DNA of 11,363 nt, taken from Clostridiales bacterium (lineage in GTDB: Bacteria > Bacillota > Clostridia > Oscillospirales > QAKW01). A model generated the notes under the pieces. The model did no database searches, had not been told where the DNA came from, and worked only from the letters and a program-made list of their open reading frames with translations. Where the stretch lies: positions 1 to 11,363 of the forward strand of contig QAKW01000085.1 of assembly GCA_003343605.1 (NCBI GenBank), in the 5' to 3' direction. Position numbers and translations under genes: made by a program. Below, one piece after another: positions 1-5,670 of this stretch. Every line of letters begins with the position of its first letter. Position 1 is the first letter of the stretch.

Positions 1-218
1 CCAAGTTCCTCAATTTGTTCTTAAAGAATAAAATAAATCCGATGATCGGTGCAGCCGGTATTTCCGCGTTTCCCATGTCTGCACGCGTTGTGCATAAAAT
101 GGGCCTGGAAGAAGATAATCAGAATTTTCTGCTGATGCATTCGGTCGGCGCCAATGTATCCGGCCAGATCGCTTCTGTGATTGCGGGCGGGCTGATTCTA
201 AACTTTTTGGGTTCTTAA
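1..218 (+). CDS. Sodium ion-translocating decarboxylase beta subunit (OadB/GcdB/MmdB family), C-terminal fragment
   Basis: This is the last ~71 codons of a gene that enters the window from the left (codons in frame from base 3; TAA at 216-218). The visible residues include INPMIGAAGISAFPMSARVV, then a GLEEDNQNFLLMHSVGANV stretch, then the hydrophobic tail ending LILNFLGS. These match the conserved C-terminal end of the beta subunit of membrane biotin-dependent decarboxylases. In that family the beta subunit is a polytopic membrane protein that removes CO2 from carboxybiotin and couples this to Na+ export. The fragment cannot tell whether the substrate is oxaloacetate, glutaconyl-CoA or methylmalonyl-CoA, so no symbol is given. 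A TTG at 15 could be mistaken for a start but lies inside the conserved domain. A small OadG-like gene follows 16 bases downstream, as expected for this pump. Confidence 0.93.
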   Translation, partial: KFLNLFLKNKINPMIGAAGISAFPMSARVVHKMGLEEDNQNFLLMHSVGANVSGQIASVIAGGLILNFLGS

Positions 219-234
219 TGGAGGTTTCATAACG

Positions 235-363
235 ATGAATCTAGAATTATTTTTATATACGCTGCCCATTATGGCGAAGGGCATGCTGGGCATTTTCTTA
301 GTTTCCCTGGTGATTATCGGAGCGGTTGTGCTGCTCAACCGGCTGACCGCGCCGCGTCAATAA
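235..363 (+). CDS. Tiny OadG-like single-pass membrane subunit (42 aa)
   Basis: A 42-residue ORF begins at ATG 235 behind a good ribosome binding site (GGAGGT, 220-225) and ends at TAA 361-363. It starts MNLELFLYTLPIMAKGMLGI, continues with a strongly hydrophobic segment (about residues 18-35, including FLVSLVIIGAVVLL), and ends with a short polar tail NRLTAPRQ. Size, single membrane span and position right after a decarboxylase beta subunit fit a minimal gamma-type (OadG-related) subunit, which helps assemble or anchor the decarboxylase complex. Classical OadG proteins are about 80 residues with a longer cytoplasmic tail that can bind zinc; that tail is missing here. The role is inferred from context and topology. 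A strong terminator follows at 398-452, so this is the last gene of its operon. Confidence 0.75.
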   Translation: MNLELFLYTLPIMAKGMLGIFLVSLVIIGAVVLLNRLTAPRQ

Positions 364-397
364 TCAAACGGCAAAGACTTAGAATCCGGCAGAATTG

Positions 398-452
398 AAA
401 AACACCCCATTTCTTAGACGCCTGTGGTAGTCTAAGAAATGGGGTGTTTTTT
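398..452. terminator. Bidirectional intrinsic terminator, perfect 22-bp stem
   Basis: Bases 398-419 are exactly complementary to 430-451 (22 bp, 10-base loop 420-429). The stem has an A-run on its left edge and a T-run on its right edge, so it can end transcripts from both directions. It sits between the plus-strand decarboxylase operon and the convergent minus-strand GtrA-family gene, and it is the only notable structure in the 364-480 gap. Confidence 0.93.
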
Positions 453-480
453 AGGGGGCCTTCCGGATTGACAGGCTCTT

Positions 481-930
481 TTATTTTTTTTTGAAGATTA
501 AAAATTTACAGAAAAAATAGTTGATGATTACCACAAAAACAGAAAGAATGACCTTTGAAAGCAATACCCCGTCTACCGAAATTTTCCAGATGGAAAACAG
601 GTGATACCGCCCGAGCCCCAGCATATTATCGCAGATCAGCAGCCCCAGCTCTTCAAAAAGAAAGGATAGGAGCCGGGCCCCGAAAAATTGCGGAATTTCC
701 TGACGAAGAACGCTTATATCCCAGCTTTTGCTCTCAAAAACAAAGAGCTTATTGGTAATATAGGCAAAGGTAACTGCAAATATGAAGGCGATTACATTGG
801 CAACCACCGAAGCTTTCTGATGAAAAAGAACCGAATAAAAAAGGTAAAAGGCAACGTAATTGACCACCGTTGTTAAAACGCCGTAAAAAAGATAGAGCCA
901 GGTCTCTTTGGAAAAAATAAATTTTTTCAT
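481..930 (-). CDS. GtrA-family small polytopic membrane protein
   Basis: This 149-residue protein has four hydrophobic segments, approximately residues 11-33, 41-60, 84-102 and 121-145. Family hallmarks are YGVLTTVVNYVAFYLF near the N-terminus, FAYITNKLFVF at the end of the second span, and a closing INYFFCKFLIFKKK. GtrA-like proteins (PF04138) are thought to help flip or deliver polyprenyl-linked sugars for cell-surface glycosylation; the exact substrate of most members is unknown. The ATG at 928-930 is preceded by AGGAG at 945-949, a rather long 14-base spacing. It has its own likely promoter (968-996), ends at the bidirectional terminator at 398-452, and appears monocistronic. No glycosyltransferase is adjacent, so the substrate cannot be guessed from context. 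Confidence 0.88.
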   Translation of the reverse strand: MKKFIFSKETWLYLFYGVLTTVVNYVAFYLFYSVLFHQKASVVANVIAFIFAVTFAYITNKLFVFESKSWDISVLRQEIPQFFGARLLSFLFEELGLLICDNMLGLGRYHLFSIWKISVDGVLLSKVILSVFVVIINYFFCKFLIFKKK

Positions 931-967
931 CGTTCTATTTTTAACTCCTGTTCCTTATAATATATCA

Positions 968-996
968 TTTATATCACAATTGAGAAAATATTGCAA
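968..996 (-). promoter_or_regulatory. Candidate SigA promoter of the GtrA-family gene
   Basis: Read on the minus strand: TTGCAA (996-991), 17-base AT-rich spacer, TATAAA (973-968). It lies just downstream of the trkH terminator and about 40 bases before the start codon. The flanks are AT-rich and offer other -10-like hexamers, so the exact choice is moderate. Confidence 0.45.
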
Positions 997-1003
997 GTAT
1001 CAT

Positions 1004-1029
1004 AAAAACAGCGGCTGTAAAAGCCGCTG
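1004..1029 (-). terminator. Intrinsic terminator of the trkA-trkH operon
   Basis: An 8-bp stem (1009-1016 paired with 1022-1029; CAGCGGCT/AGCCGCTG) with a 5-base loop is followed on the minus strand by a U-run (complement of 1004-1008). It starts only 2 bases after the trkH stop codon (TAA, 1034-1032). Confidence 0.85.
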
Positions 1030-1031
1030 CT

Positions 1032-2504
1032 TTATTCTGAGACACCCGCCCGCCTGCGCAGCCGGAACGGCCGCCTCCAGCTTTGCGGACTGAGTAAAAC
1101 AAGAATGGGGAAAAGTTCCAGCCGGCCGGCCAGCATATCGAAGCAGAAGATTATTTTGGAACAATCGGAAAACTGGCTGAAATTGCCCATCGGGCCCACC
1201 ACGTTTAAGCCCGGCCCGATATTATTGATGGTAGCGGCAACACTGCTGAAATTGGTAACCATATCATGATTATCCAGAGAAATCAGCAATACCGAGGCCG
1301 CGAATATCGCGATATAGGCAACCAGAAAGGTATTGACAGAGCGCATGGTCGCATGATCCAGCACCCGCCCTTCCAGCCGGACCTTTTTAACGGTTCGCGG
1401 ATGAACGATTCTGGAAATTTCATTCAGGGCAGACTTCAGCAGAATAACGATACGGGATACCTTGATGCCGCCGCCGGTACTTCCTGCACAGGCGCCGATA
1501 AACATCAGCAAAAGAAGGATCTGGCGGGAAAATTCCGGGAAAATATCAAAATTGGTGGTTGAAAACCCGGTAGTGGTGATAATGGAGCTTACCTGAAAAT
1601 AGGCGTGCCGGAAGGTTTCTTCCAGTGTGGAAAACATATGCTTCGTATTGATCACAAGCATCAAAACCGAGGCGGCGATAATGGCGAGATACCAGCGTGC
1701 CTCCTCACAGCGCATCGCCTGCCGGAGATGTTTTCGGATCAGCAGAAAATAAACATTGAAATTGATTCCAAACAGAATCATGAAGGTGGCCACTATATAT
1801 TGAGCACATGCGGAATAATCGGCAAGGCCCGAATTCCGAATGGCAAATCCGCCGGTTCCAGCGGTTCCAAAAGAAAGCGTGACCGCATCGAAAAACGGCA
1901 TACCGCTGAAAAGAAGAAGGATGATTTCCACCACGGTCATAACCGAATAGATCAAATAAAGAATGATCGCCGTATCCCGGATTTTCGGAACCATTTTTCC
2001 AACCTGCGGGCCGGGGCTTTCAGCCTTCATCAGATACATGGTGGCGCCGCCGGCAATGGGTAAAACAGAAAGGATAAAAACCAGTACGCCCATCCCGCCG
2101 ATCCAGTGGGAAAAACTACGCCAGAAAAGCGAGCAATGAGAAAGGATTTCAACATCCTTTAGAATGGTTGAGCCGGTTGTGGTAAATCCCGAGACCATTT
2201 CAAAAAAAGCATCGATAAAGCGGGGGATATCCCGGTTGAGCAGAAACGGCAGACAGCCGAAAAGGCTCAGGGCAAACCAGCTCAGCGCAACGGATATAAA
2301 CCCTTCTTTGGCATAAAACACCTGATTTTTCGGCTTTTTCACCGTGATCAGATAGCCAAGCAGAAAAATCCCGGCAGCGCAAATCAGAAAAGCCCAGGCC
2401 TCCCTTTCGCGATAGATAGCGCCCACCAGCGTTGGGATCAGCATCAGGATTCCTTCAATTTTTAATACATAGCCGATAATATAAAAAATAATGGAAAAGT
2501 TCAT
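1032..2504 (-). CDS. trkH: Trk-type potassium uptake channel subunit TrkH
   Basis: This 490-residue integral membrane protein forms the K+-translocating pore of the Trk system. Four selectivity-filter loops are visible: TTTGS at 108-112, GTAGTGG at 213-219, TTTGFS at 310-315 and NNIGPGL at 427-433. The conserved AGSTGGGIKVSR segment at 340-351 is the mid-pore region typical of TrkH/KtrB proteins. The protein ends with the characteristic MLAGRLELFPILVLLSP, then a basic tail. Length is usual for TrkH. The ATG lies 3 bases after the trkA stop codon (TAG GCC ATG) with only a weak GGGGA upstream, so translation is probably coupled to trkA. TrkA, the cytoplasmic gating partner, is encoded immediately upstream, which makes a complete transporter. 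A terminator lies directly after the stop. Confidence 0.97.
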   Translation of the reverse strand: MNFSIIFYIIGYVLKIEGILMLIPTLVGAIYREREAWAFLICAAGIFLLGYLITVKKPKNQVFYAKEGFISVALSWFALSLFGCLPFLLNRDIPRFIDAFFEMVSGFTTTGSTILKDVEILSHCSLFWRSFSHWIGGMGVLVFILSVLPIAGGATMYLMKAESPGPQVGKMVPKIRDTAIILYLIYSVMTVVEIILLLFSGMPFFDAVTLSFGTAGTGGFAIRNSGLADYSACAQYIVATFMILFGINFNVYFLLIRKHLRQAMRCEEARWYLAIIAASVLMLVINTKHMFSTLEETFRHAYFQVSSIITTTGFSTTNFDIFPEFSRQILLLLMFIGACAGSTGGGIKVSRIVILLKSALNEISRIVHPRTVKKVRLEGRVLDHATMRSVNTFLVAYIAIFAASVLLISLDNHDMVTNFSSVAATINNIGPGLNVVGPMGNFSQFSDCSKIIFCFDMLAGRLELFPILVLLSPQSWRRPFRLRRRAGVSE

Positions 2505-2507
2505 GGC

Positions 2508-3863
2508 CTATTTTAAAATATCCCCTACGTCGTTTAGCTTTTTCTGGCTGGTGACCACAATAACGCGGTCGCCCGCTTCAATGATATCATCGCCGCTGGG
2601 AAGAATGATTTCTTCACCGCGGATGATTCCACAAATAATCAGCTGGTCTTTCAGATTCATCCGGTGGAGCGGCACGCCGATAATCGGCGCTTTTTCACTG
2701 ATATTGAATTCCAGGGCCTCTACTTCATCCTCCACCAGCTTATAAAGCGTTTCAACATTATTGCCCATAGCGTTTTGCTTGGCCCGCACATATTGCAGAA
2801 TGTATTCGGTGGTAATATTATGGGGATAGATCACGCTGTCAAGATTCAGTTTGGCGATCAGGCTGTTAAAAACAATGCGGTCAACCTTGGTAACGATCTT
2901 GGCGTCTGTCATTTCCTTGGCGTAAAGAGAGAGCAGAACATTTTCTTCATCGAACCCGGTCAGGGCAACAAACGCATCGGTTGTGGTAAGGCCTTCCTCC
3001 AGCAGCAGATTTTTATCGGAGGCATCGCCATGGATGATTAAGGCGCCGGGCAGCCGTTCGGCCAATTCATCGCAGCGTTTTTCATCCAATTCGATGATTT
3101 TAACGGCAATCCGGTTATCAAGCAGCTGGCGGGCGAGATAATAGCTGATGGTTCCGCCGCCTACGATCATTACATTTTTTACACTGTGCGTATCGATATG
3201 AACCTGCCGGAAAAATTTCTGGGCGTTTTTCGGCTGAATCACAATCGAGGCTTTATCGCCGGCCTGCAGCTTAAAATGGCCGGAAGGAATGTAAAATTGC
3301 CCGTTGCGCTCCACACTGCAGAATAAAACGCCGTTTTCCATTTTGGTGCGCACGTAGGTGAGGTTTTTGCCATTCAGCTCAGAGCCTTTCGGAATTTTGA
3401 AGGTCAGCATTTCAACCCTGCCCTTGGAAAAGGAATTGATTTCAATGGCCGAAGGGAACCGCAGCAGGCGTGAAATTTCTGTTGCCGCCGCAAATTCCGG
3501 ATTGATGACCATCGATATGCCGACCTGCTCTTTGATGAATTCGGTTTCATTGATATATAAGGGATTGCGGATCCGCGCAATGGTGGAGCAGTCTCCGGTT
3601 TTTCGCGCAAAAAGGCAGCAGAGCAGGTTTTGCTCATCGGAGCCGGTTACCGCGATCAGCAGATCGGCTTCGGTTAGGCCCGCGTCGGAAAGGGAAGAAT
3701 AATTCAACCCGTTCCCCACAATGCCCATCACATCATTATTGCTGCAGATTCCGGATATGCGATCTGCAAACTGATCGATAATGGTTACGTCATGCCCCTC
3801 ATCGGTGAGGGAATGTGCGAGCGTGGCGCCGGTTTTGCCGCCGCCGACAATGATAATCTTCAT
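2508..3863 (-). CDS. trkA: Trk potassium uptake regulatory subunit TrkA (two RCK domains)
   Basis: This 451-residue cytoplasmic protein binds nucleotide and gates TrkH. It has two tandem RCK modules. The first Rossmann fold has GGGKTG at 7-12 and an acidic D30 at the end of strand 2. The second has GGGTIS at 235-240 and E258/D260. Each is followed by an RCK-C (TrkA-C) domain, roughly residues 143-215 and 370-445. This double arrangement is typical of TrkA rather than single-domain KtrA. The second GxGxxG is imperfect (GGGTIS), as is common in second modules. The start is ATG 3863 with AGGATGGA just upstream (3874-3867). A consensus promoter lies at 3974-4002 and a terminator-like hairpin sits in the roughly 100-base leader. 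It is first in an operon with trkH. Confidence 0.97.
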   Translation of the reverse strand: MKIIIVGGGKTGATLAHSLTDEGHDVTIIDQFADRISGICSNNDVMGIVGNGLNYSSLSDAGLTEADLLIAVTGSDEQNLLCCLFARKTGDCSTIARIRNPLYINETEFIKEQVGISMVINPEFAAATEISRLLRFPSAIEINSFSKGRVEMLTFKIPKGSELNGKNLTYVRTKMENGVLFCSVERNGQFYIPSGHFKLQAGDKASIVIQPKNAQKFFRQVHIDTHSVKNVMIVGGGTISYYLARQLLDNRIAVKIIELDEKRCDELAERLPGALIIHGDASDKNLLLEEGLTTTDAFVALTGFDEENVLLSLYAKEMTDAKIVTKVDRIVFNSLIAKLNLDSVIYPHNITTEYILQYVRAKQNAMGNNVETLYKLVEDEVEALEFNISEKAPIIGVPLHRMNLKDQLIICGIIRGEEIILPSGDDIIEAGDRVIVVTSQKKLNDVGDILK

Positions 3864-3913
3864 AATTCCATCCTGCTCAATTCATATTTAGAAATTTCAG
3901 TTGATCGAAACTT

Positions 3914-3948
3914 GAAAAATGCCGCATGAAGCCTTACTCCATACGGCA
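3914..3948 (-). terminator. Terminator-like hairpin in the trkA leader / downstream of the MATE gene
   Basis: On the minus strand, bases 3948-3937 pair with 3931-3920 (12 bp including two G-U pairs, 5-base loop), followed by a short U-run (complement of 3919-3915). It lies 93 bases after the MATE stop codon but also downstream of the trkA promoter. It could therefore end MATE transcripts, attenuate trkA, or do both. No other convincing MATE terminator was seen in 3949-4041. Confidence 0.65.
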
Positions 3949-3973
3949 ATATTCTTTTCATAAATCTTAGTTT

Positions 3974-4002
3974 ATTATATCAACTGTCTTTTAAAATATC
4001 AA
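3974..4002 (-). promoter_or_regulatory. SigA promoter of trkA-trkH
   Basis: On the minus strand: TTGATA (4002-3997), 17-base spacer, perfect TATAAT (3979-3974). The expected transcription start is near 3967, giving a leader of about 100 bases before the trkA ATG. That leader contains the hairpin at 3914-3948. Confidence 0.82.
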
Positions 4003-4041
4003 GCCCTTTTCTTTACTTGGATTATTTTATACCGCCCTTTT

Positions 4042-5442
4042 TCAGGAATTGTTTTGCAGTTCTTTGAATGTCTGCCGAATTACGAATAATGCAATGATAA
4101 AGGTAAGGAGGTCTGCCGCGGGGAATGAATATAAAATGCCGTTGAGCCCCCAGAAGATTGGCAGAATCACTGGCAGCGCCACGCCGAATACGATTTCACG
4201 CGCCATCGAAATCACAGTGGAAGGCACCGCTTTTCCCATTGCCTGCAAATAGATAAACGAGCCCTTGTTCACGGTGGCAAGCGGCATCATGCAAAGGTAT
4301 ATGCGGAAGCTTTTTACCGCAAACTGGGTATAATACAAACTTTCATTTCTGGCGCCGAAAATGCCGATGAGCTGCTGCGGAAACAATTCAACGATCAGCA
4401 GTGCAGCAAGGCCAACGGCGGCCTCCGCAGCCAGAAGATAAATAAAGAGTTTTTGTGCCCTGTCTTTGCGCTGTGCGCCGATATTATAGCCTACGATGGG
4501 GATGCATCCCGCCGCCAGGCCTACGGAAATGGAGATCGCAATCTGAAAAAATTTCATTACGATTCCAAGCACGGCAAGCGGAATCTGCGCGTATGTGCTT
4601 TGCGAGAAAACAGGATCCATCGCGCTGTATTTTGTGCACATGTTCTGAACTGCCGCCATAGAAACAACAAGGGAAATCTGGGCTAAGAAACTGGTAAGCC
4701 CAAGCGAGAGAAACCGCTTCATAAGATCGCCCCAAAAGCCAAAGCTGCTTTTGCCAAGCTGAATGGATTTCATGTGGAACAGGTACCAGATGGATAAACC
4801 GGCTGTGAGAATCTGCCCGAGCACCGTGGCGATAGCCGCGCCCTTCATTCCCATTTTCATGGGGAAAATAAATATGGGATCAAGAATAATATTGGCAACC
4901 GCACCGGAAACCGTGGCGATCATGGCAAAACGCGGGCTTCCATCGGACCGGATGATGGGATTCATCGCCTGCCCAAACATATAAAAGGGAATACCCAGCG
5001 CGATCCAGAAAAAATACTCTTTTGCAAACGTAAAGGTCTCATTGTTGACCCTGCCGCCAAACACGGTTAGAATCGGATCCATAAAAAACAGATAGGCCGC
5101 TGTTAAAACAACGCTGCAGATTATGCAGAGCAGAATTGCATTGCCGATGCTGCGGCGCGCCCGCTCTGTTTCCTTTTGACCGAGGCTGATGCTTACAAAC
5201 GCGCAGCAGCCATCACCGATCATAACCGCAATCCCCAGAGCCAGTACCGTCAGTGGAAAAACAACTGTATTGGCCGCGTTTCCATACGAGCCGAGATAGT
5301 CGGCATTTGCAATGAAAAGCTGATCTACAATATTGTAGAGCGCCGCTGTCACCAGAGAAATGATACAGGGAATTGCATATTTTCTCATCAGTTTTCCGAT
5401 TTTTTCTGTTTCCAGAAATGAATTTTTCTGTATTTCTTCCAT
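4042..5442 (-). CDS. MATE-family multidrug/cation efflux transporter (MepA-like)
   Basis: This 466-residue polytopic membrane protein has about 12 hydrophobic segments, the normal size for MATE antiporters, which export cationic compounds using Na+ or H+ gradients. Visible family features are the two-fold repeated architecture, NPIIRSDGSPRFAM at 161-174, NIILDPIFIF at 184-193, GMKGAAIATVLGQ at 198-210 and PIVGYNIGAQ at 315-324. These resemble the MepA-like branch common in Clostridia. The start ATG at 5442-5440 has an excellent AAGGAGG (5454-5448) with 5-base spacing. The gene is preceded by a structured leader with two terminator-type hairpins, so expression is probably induced by a ligand or by an antitermination event. 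The substrate is not deducible from the protein; the leader may be the best clue. Confidence 0.95.
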   Translation of the reverse strand: MEEIQKNSFLETEKIGKLMRKYAIPCIISLVTAALYNIVDQLFIANADYLGSYGNAANTVVFPLTVLALGIAVMIGDGCCAFVSISLGQKETERARRSIGNAILLCIICSVVLTAAYLFFMDPILTVFGGRVNNETFTFAKEYFFWIALGIPFYMFGQAMNPIIRSDGSPRFAMIATVSGAVANIILDPIFIFPMKMGMKGAAIATVLGQILTAGLSIWYLFHMKSIQLGKSSFGFWGDLMKRFLSLGLTSFLAQISLVVSMAAVQNMCTKYSAMDPVFSQSTYAQIPLAVLGIVMKFFQIAISISVGLAAGCIPIVGYNIGAQRKDRAQKLFIYLLAAEAAVGLAALLIVELFPQQLIGIFGARNESLYYTQFAVKSFRIYLCMMPLATVNKGSFIYLQAMGKAVPSTVISMAREIVFGVALPVILPIFWGLNGILYSFPAADLLTFIIALFVIRQTFKELQNNS

Positions 5443-5454
5443 AGAATCCTCCTT

Positions 5455-5513
5455 AAAAATAAAAACAGTCTGCGGCCGGATCAGCTGGATTTACACCATT
5501 TGGCCACACACTG
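5455..5513 (-). terminator. Terminator hairpin C directly upstream of the MATE ribosome binding site
   Basis: On the minus strand, 5513-5502 pairs with 5477-5466 (10 of 12 positions), with a 24-base loop, followed by TTTTTATTTTT (5465-5455) and then immediately AAGGAGG. A terminator placed between promoter and start codon indicates conditional termination. Confidence 0.7.
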
Positions 5514-5562
5514 CTTTTGTATTGATTGTAGCGGAAAGGACACCCGGTCCGGGCATCTCCGC

Positions 5563-5611
5563 AAAAAAAGAGTAGCTGAACCCAATTGGATTTACGCCGG
5601 TTCAGCTACTC
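5563..5611 (-). terminator. Terminator hairpin A: ends the surface operon and lies at the start of the MATE leader
   Basis: On the minus strand, a perfect 13-bp stem (5611-5599 with 5582-5570), a 16-base loop and a U7 run (5569-5563). It is the only terminator after the beta-helix lipoprotein gene (stop at 5671). It also lies only about 5 bases downstream of the expected start of the MATE promoter, so that promoter's transcripts meet it first. Confidence 0.85.
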
Positions 5612-5622
5612 ATTGTATGGAT

Positions 5623-5651
5623 ATTATAGCATCCGTTTTCGCTTTTGTCAA
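5623..5651 (-). promoter_or_regulatory. Perfect-consensus SigA promoter driving the MATE leader
   Basis: On the minus strand: TTGACA (5651-5646), 17-base spacer, TATAAT (5628-5623). It begins about 20 bases after the stop codon of the lipoprotein gene. A promoter this strong in front of two terminator hairpins implies that output is set by termination rather than by initiation. Confidence 0.9.
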
Positions 5652-5670
5652 AAATAAAAATTGAAATTTG

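Larger units (their letters stand above)
5455..5617 (-). promoter_or_regulatory. Structured 5' leader of the MATE gene; riboswitch/attenuator candidate
   Basis: From the probable transcription start (about 5616) to the ribosome binding site the leader contains, in order: hairpin A with a U7 run (5611-5563); hairpin B (5562-5531), with arms GCGGA/TCCGC around a CCCGGACCGGG core; a single-stranded linker (5530-5514); and hairpin C (5513-5466), whose U-run (5465-5455) abuts AAGGAGG. Hairpins A and C share two motifs, GGYGTAAATCCA (5598-5587 and 5497-5486) and AGCTGAWCCGGC (5607-5596 and 5486-5475), in opposite order. A hairpin, linker and overlapping terminator upstream of a MATE gene in Clostridia is the context known for mepA-type (guanidine-IV) riboswitches. 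That class assignment is a hypothesis, because the consensus could not be checked. A regulatory role is well supported by the structure. Confidence 0.6.

Noticed and set aside
15..218. A separate 67-residue protein starting at TTG 15
   Set aside because: The frame is open to the left edge and the sequence is the middle of the conserved C-terminal domain of a decarboxylase beta subunit, so it is a truncated gene.
1266..2063. Plus-strand open frames inside trkH
   Set aside because: They are antisense to a gene with all four filter motifs intact and show no protein family features.
3864..3967. c-di-AMP (ydaO) riboswitch in front of trkA
   Set aside because: The leader is about 100 bases with one simple hairpin; the known class needs a longer multi-helix aptamer.
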